Shown: positions 26,229 through 28,316 of the stretch, piece by piece
Layout: every line of letters begins with the position of its first letter
Position numbering within the stretch: position 1 is the first letter of the stretch
From: an uncultured Methylobacillus sp.
GTDB lineage: Bacteria > Pseudomonadota > Gammaproteobacteria > Burkholderiales > Methylophilaceae
NCBI GenBank assembly: GCA_946478865.1
Contig: CAMLDO010000026.1
Span: 1-28,316, forward strand
Direction of reading: 5' to 3'
DNA length: 28,316 nt
Notes under the pieces: model-generated
The model's input: the letters and a program-made list of their open reading frames with translations, nothing else
Database searches by the model: none
Told to the model about the DNA's origin: nothing
Program-made: the position numbers and the translations under genes

Positions 26229-27237
26229 GATCGCCAGCTCAACCATCAGCCTCGAAAGCCAGCACGTCAGCGTCGAACAGCATAGCGTGCGCGAATCGCT
26301 GCGCGTATGGCAAGGCAACGAACGTCCCGCTGACAATGGGAACGGTCACGGATTGGCACTGGGCAGACAAGCCGCGCTGGTGGCGATTTCCGAAGCAGGC
26401 AGGACAGCGGCCAACAAAGCCGATGCCATCGAATCCGCAGTGAATGACATCGACAACGATCCCACGATACAACTGCTGATGCGCATGCTGGAAGCCATGA
26501 CCGGCCACAAGATCAAGCGTCTGGATAAAGCTCACGCGGGTGAACAGCAGGGGCAAGGCCAGCGTATGGGCTGGGGCCTGGAGTACGACCGCCAAATATC
26601 GCACTACGAAGCGGAAGTCACCACATTTTCCGCTGAAGGCGTGATCAAGACCGCCGATGGCAAGCAGATCAATTTCAGCCTCGAACTGGCGATGAGCCGC
26701 GAGTATTACGAGGAAAGCAATTTCTCCCTGCGCGCCGGCGAGGCGGTTTTTAAGGACCCGCTCGTAATCAACTTCAACGGCAGAGCCGCCGAACTGACCG
26801 ATACCAAGTTTGCCTTCGACATCGACTCAGACGGCCAGCAGGACAATATCTCTTTTGTGGGACCGGACAGCGGCTTTCTGGCGCTCGACCGCAATGCCAA
26901 TGGCATGATCGATGACGGCTCCGAACTGTTCGGCACGCAAAGCGGCAACGGTTTTGCCGATCTCGCCGCCTACGACAGCGACGGTAATCTTTGGATAGAC
27001 GAGAACGACGCAGTGTTCGCCGACCTGCGCATATGGAGCAAGGACGCGAGCAGCCTGGATAGTCTGTCCACCCTTGCTCAAATGGGCGTCGGCGCGCTTT
27101 ATCTCGGTGATGTCAGCACCCCGTTCTCGCTCAATACCGCGAGCAACCAGAGCCTCGGCCAGGTACGCGCCACGGGCGTCTACCTCAACGAGAACGGCAG
27201 TGCCGGTACATTGCAACAGATCGACCTTAGCGTCTAA
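26224..27237 (+). CDS. Uncharacterised protein with EF-hand-like calcium loops
   Basis: Function unknown. The 337-residue acidic protein has no signal peptide or membrane segment. Residues 1-110 are low-complexity and helical (SLESQHVSVEQHSVRESL; QLLMRMLEAMTG). A middle segment (about 120-195) looks like beta strands. Residues 199-262 carry three Asp-rich loops: DIDSDGQQDN, DRNANGMIDDGSELFG and DSDGNLWIDENDAVF, the last two like EF-hand/dockerin loops. The run GFLALDRNANGMIDDGSELFG followed by DLRIW is, from memory, common in large RTX and surface proteins; here it stands alone. It lies 52 bases after waaC but has its own sigma-28-like promoter and a terminator behind it. The ATG at 26224 lacks a clear Shine-Dalgarno. 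Confidence 0.85.
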   Translation: MKIASSTISLESQHVSVEQHSVRESLRVWQGNERPADNGNGHGLALGRQAALVAISEAGRTAANKADAIESAVNDIDNDPTIQLLMRMLEAMTGHKIKRLDKAHAGEQQGQGQRMGWGLEYDRQISHYEAEVTTFSAEGVIKTADGKQINFSLELAMSREYYEESNFSLRAGEAVFKDPLVINFNGRAAELTDTKFAFDIDSDGQQDNISFVGPDSGFLALDRNANGMIDDGSELFGTQSGNGFADLAAYDSDGNLWIDENDAVFADLRIWSKDASSLDSLSTLAQMGVGALYLGDVSTPFSLNTASNQSLGQVRATGVYLNENGSAGTLQQIDLSV

Positions 27238-27273
27238 AACCGTTTAACGCTCATCTCCAGAGGTAAACGGTCG

Positions 27274-27309
27274 GGCCCGCGTCAAATTTTTATGCGCGGG
27301 CCTTGTTTT
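27274..27309 (+). terminator. Rho-independent terminator after the calcium-loop gene
   Basis: GGCCCGCG at 27274-27281 pairs perfectly with CGCGGGCC at 27295-27302 around a 13-base loop, followed by TTGTTTT. It is 36 bases beyond the stop at 27237. Its last base and T-run coincide with the -35 region of the grpE heat-shock promoter. Confidence 0.75.
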
Positions 27310-27329
27310 ATCCGGAATCGTCCCCATGT
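27302..27329 (+). promoter_or_regulatory. Sigma-32 heat-shock promoter of grpE
   Basis: CTTGTTT at 27302-27308, a 13-base spacer, then CCCCATGT at 27322-27329. The -10 element matches the sigma-32 consensus CCCCATnT at every defined position; the -35 keeps CTTG but not the following GAAA. The grpE ATG is 34 bases downstream. Confidence 0.7.
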
Positions 27330-27363
27330 TCCCTCCCATCGAACAACCATCGAGGGAATTTTC

Positions 27364-27891
27364 ATGTCGAAAAAAGAGCAAAATCCGCAACCCGAGCAGG
27401 AGCCGTCCATCGAGCCGCAAGTCGAAGTGATGCCCAGCCTGGAAGAGATGCTCGCAGAAGCCGAACGCAAGGCGCAGGAGCATTACGACGCCTGGATGTA
27501 CGCCAAGGCCGAAGCCGAGAACATCCGCCGCCGCGCGCATGAGGATACCGAAAAGGCACGCAAGTTCGCGCTGGAGAAATTCTCGTCCGAGCTGCTTTCC
27601 GTCAAGGATAGCCTCGATGCGGCCCTGAACGTCGAATCCGCAACCGTCGAAAGCTACAAGAGCGGCGTGGAACTGACGCAGAAGCAGCTCGCCAGCGTAT
27701 TCGAGAAATTCAACATCGTCGAACTCAACCCGCTCGGCGAAAAGTTCGACCCGCACAAGCATCAGGCAATCAGCATGGTGGAAGCCGACGCCGAGCCGAA
27801 CAGCGTGGTGCAAGTGCTGCAGAAGGGCTACACCCTGCACGAGCGCGTACTGCGCCCGGCGCTGGTCATGGTTGCCAAGGCCAAGGGTTGA
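27364..27891 (+). CDS. grpE: Nucleotide exchange factor GrpE
   Basis: Co-chaperone that releases ADP from DnaK. From the ATG at 27364 the product has 175 residues, with GAGGGA six bases upstream. A Glu/Gln-rich disordered N-terminus is followed by a long helix (about 23-75, including the family stretch [19 protein letters not shown]) and the C-terminal beta domain with [16 protein letters not shown] and [25 protein letters not shown]. The open frame extends 24 codons upstream through the promoter and is rejected. It lies directly upstream of dnaK, the usual order. Confidence 0.96.
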   Translation: MSKKEQNPQPEQEPSIEPQVEVMPSLEEMLAEAERKAQEHYDAWMYAKAEAENIRRRAHEDTEKARKFALEKFSSELLSVKDSLDAALNVESATVESYKSGVELTQKQLASVFEKFNIVELNPLGEKFDPHKHQAISMVEADAEPNSVVQVLQKGYTLHERVLRPALVMVAKAKG

Positions 27892-27914
27892 AAAGCATAA
27901 AACCATCCCCACCT
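27887..27914 (+). promoter_or_regulatory. Sigma-32 heat-shock promoter of dnaK
   Basis: GTTGAAA at 27887-27893, a 13-base spacer, then CCCCACCT at 27907-27914. This is six of seven and, ignoring the free position, six of seven matches to the sigma-32 consensus CTTGAAA / CCCCATnT, with the same spacing as the grpE promoter. The -35 overlaps the grpE stop codon. The dnaK ATG is 52 bases downstream, preceded by GAGGG at 27954-27958. Confidence 0.6.
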
Positions 27915-27966
27915 GCTGGACATCGGTAACACTGAATTCTGAAAAAATTTTTAGAGGGACAACTAA

Positions 27967-28316
27967 ATGGCAAAAATCATCGGTATTGACCTGGGTACCA
28001 CCAATTCCTGCGTCGCGGTCATGGAAGGCGGCAAGCCGCGCGTGATCGAGAACGCGGAAGGTGCCCGCACCACTCCGTCCATCATCGCCTATCAGGACGA
28101 TGGCGAAACCCTGGCCGGCGCACCCGCCAAGCGTCAGGCTGTCACCAACCCCAAGAACACGCTGTATGCGGTCAAGCGCCTGATCGGCCGCCGCTTCGAA
28201 GAGCAAGCCGTACAGAAAGACATCGACCTGATGCCCTATAGCATCGTCAAGGCCGACAACGGCGACGCATGGGTGGAAGTCAGCGGCAAGAAGATGGCCC
28301 CGCCGCAAATCTCCGC
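27967..28316 (+). CDS. dnaK: Chaperone DnaK (5' part, cut by the window end)
   Basis: Hsp70 chaperone; only the first 116 codons are inside the window and the frame is still open at the end. It begins [20 protein letters not shown], the canonical phosphate-1 loop of the Hsp70 ATPase domain, followed by [14 protein letters not shown] and [14 protein letters not shown], all standard for bacterial DnaK. GAGGG is eight bases upstream of the ATG. It is 75 bases after grpE with its own heat-shock promoter. Confidence 0.97.
   Translation, partial: MAKIIGIDLGTTNSCVAVMEGGKPRVIENAEGARTTPSIIAYQDDGETLAGAPAKRQAVTNPKNTLYAVKRLIGRRFEEQAVQKDIDLMPYSIVKADNGDAWVEVSGKKMAPPQIS

Noticed and set aside
1..28316. CRISPR arrays, tRNA or rRNA genes, insertion sequences, integrases
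   Set aside because: No regularly spaced repeats, cloverleaf-like sequences or transposase/integrase motifs were seen; a tool-based scan could still find small RNAs that I cannot.

Overview
The window reads as chromosomal DNA of a Gram-negative beta-proteobacterium. Nitrosomonadales-type relatives (Gallionella, Sideroxydans, Thiobacillus, Sulfuricella) are my best guess, from protein wording and from the nadK/recN, hrcA-hemH and grpE-dnaK arrangement; no marker fixes the genus. Coding density is high, most starts are set by tight or overlapping junctions, and no gene-free stretch exceeds 300 bases (the longest is about 264 bases, between nadK and hrcA). I see no tRNA, rRNA, CRISPR array, insertion sequence or phage gene.

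Layout. (1) 73-429, minus: a secreted three-repeat PsiF-like protein with a bidirectional terminator behind it. (2) 543-5743, minus: a packed run nadK, recN, a small four-cysteine DUF1289 protein, the Fe-S helicase yoaA, and the ribosome-rescue hydrolase arfB. (3) 6008-8127, plus: hrcA and hemH, overlapping by one base. (4) 8177-26171: a large lipopolysaccharide (LPS) inner-core locus. It begins with the plus-strand operon hldD-gmhA-hldE-waaF-inaA-like (ADP-heptose supply, heptosyltransferase II, a kinase-like protein). Next comes an AT-richer patch (about 12.9-17.15 kb) with a GT9 transferase, a GT-C membrane transferase and a GT2 transferase. Then follows a minus-strand, translationally coupled chain waaG, waaP, tandem-kinase protein, carbamoyltransferase, kinase-like protein, GT2. 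It closes with ugd, a UDP-glucuronate 4-epimerase and waaC. (5) 26224-27237, plus: a protein of unknown function with EF-hand-like calcium loops, preceded by a sigma-28-like promoter that overlaps a perfect inverted repeat. (6) 27364-end, plus: grpE and the start of dnaK, each with a convincing sigma-32 (heat-shock) promoter.

How the genes work together. GmhA, HldE and HldD make ADP-L-glycero-D-manno-heptose; WaaC and WaaF transfer it to the Kdo-lipid A base; WaaG extends the core; WaaP and four further kinase-like domains, plus a NodU/CmcH-type carbamoyltransferase, probably decorate the heptoses, as in the Pseudomonas aeruginosa core. Ugd and the epimerase would supply UDP-glucuronic and UDP-galacturonic acid. 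The AT-richer transferases look like a variable outer-core or surface-sugar insert. The heat-shock genes hrcA and grpE-dnaK flank this LPS locus at a distance.

The items most worth a second look are the multi-kinase plus carbamoyltransferase module, the base-composition break inside a kinase-like gene, and the calcium-loop protein with its unusual promoter and operator.
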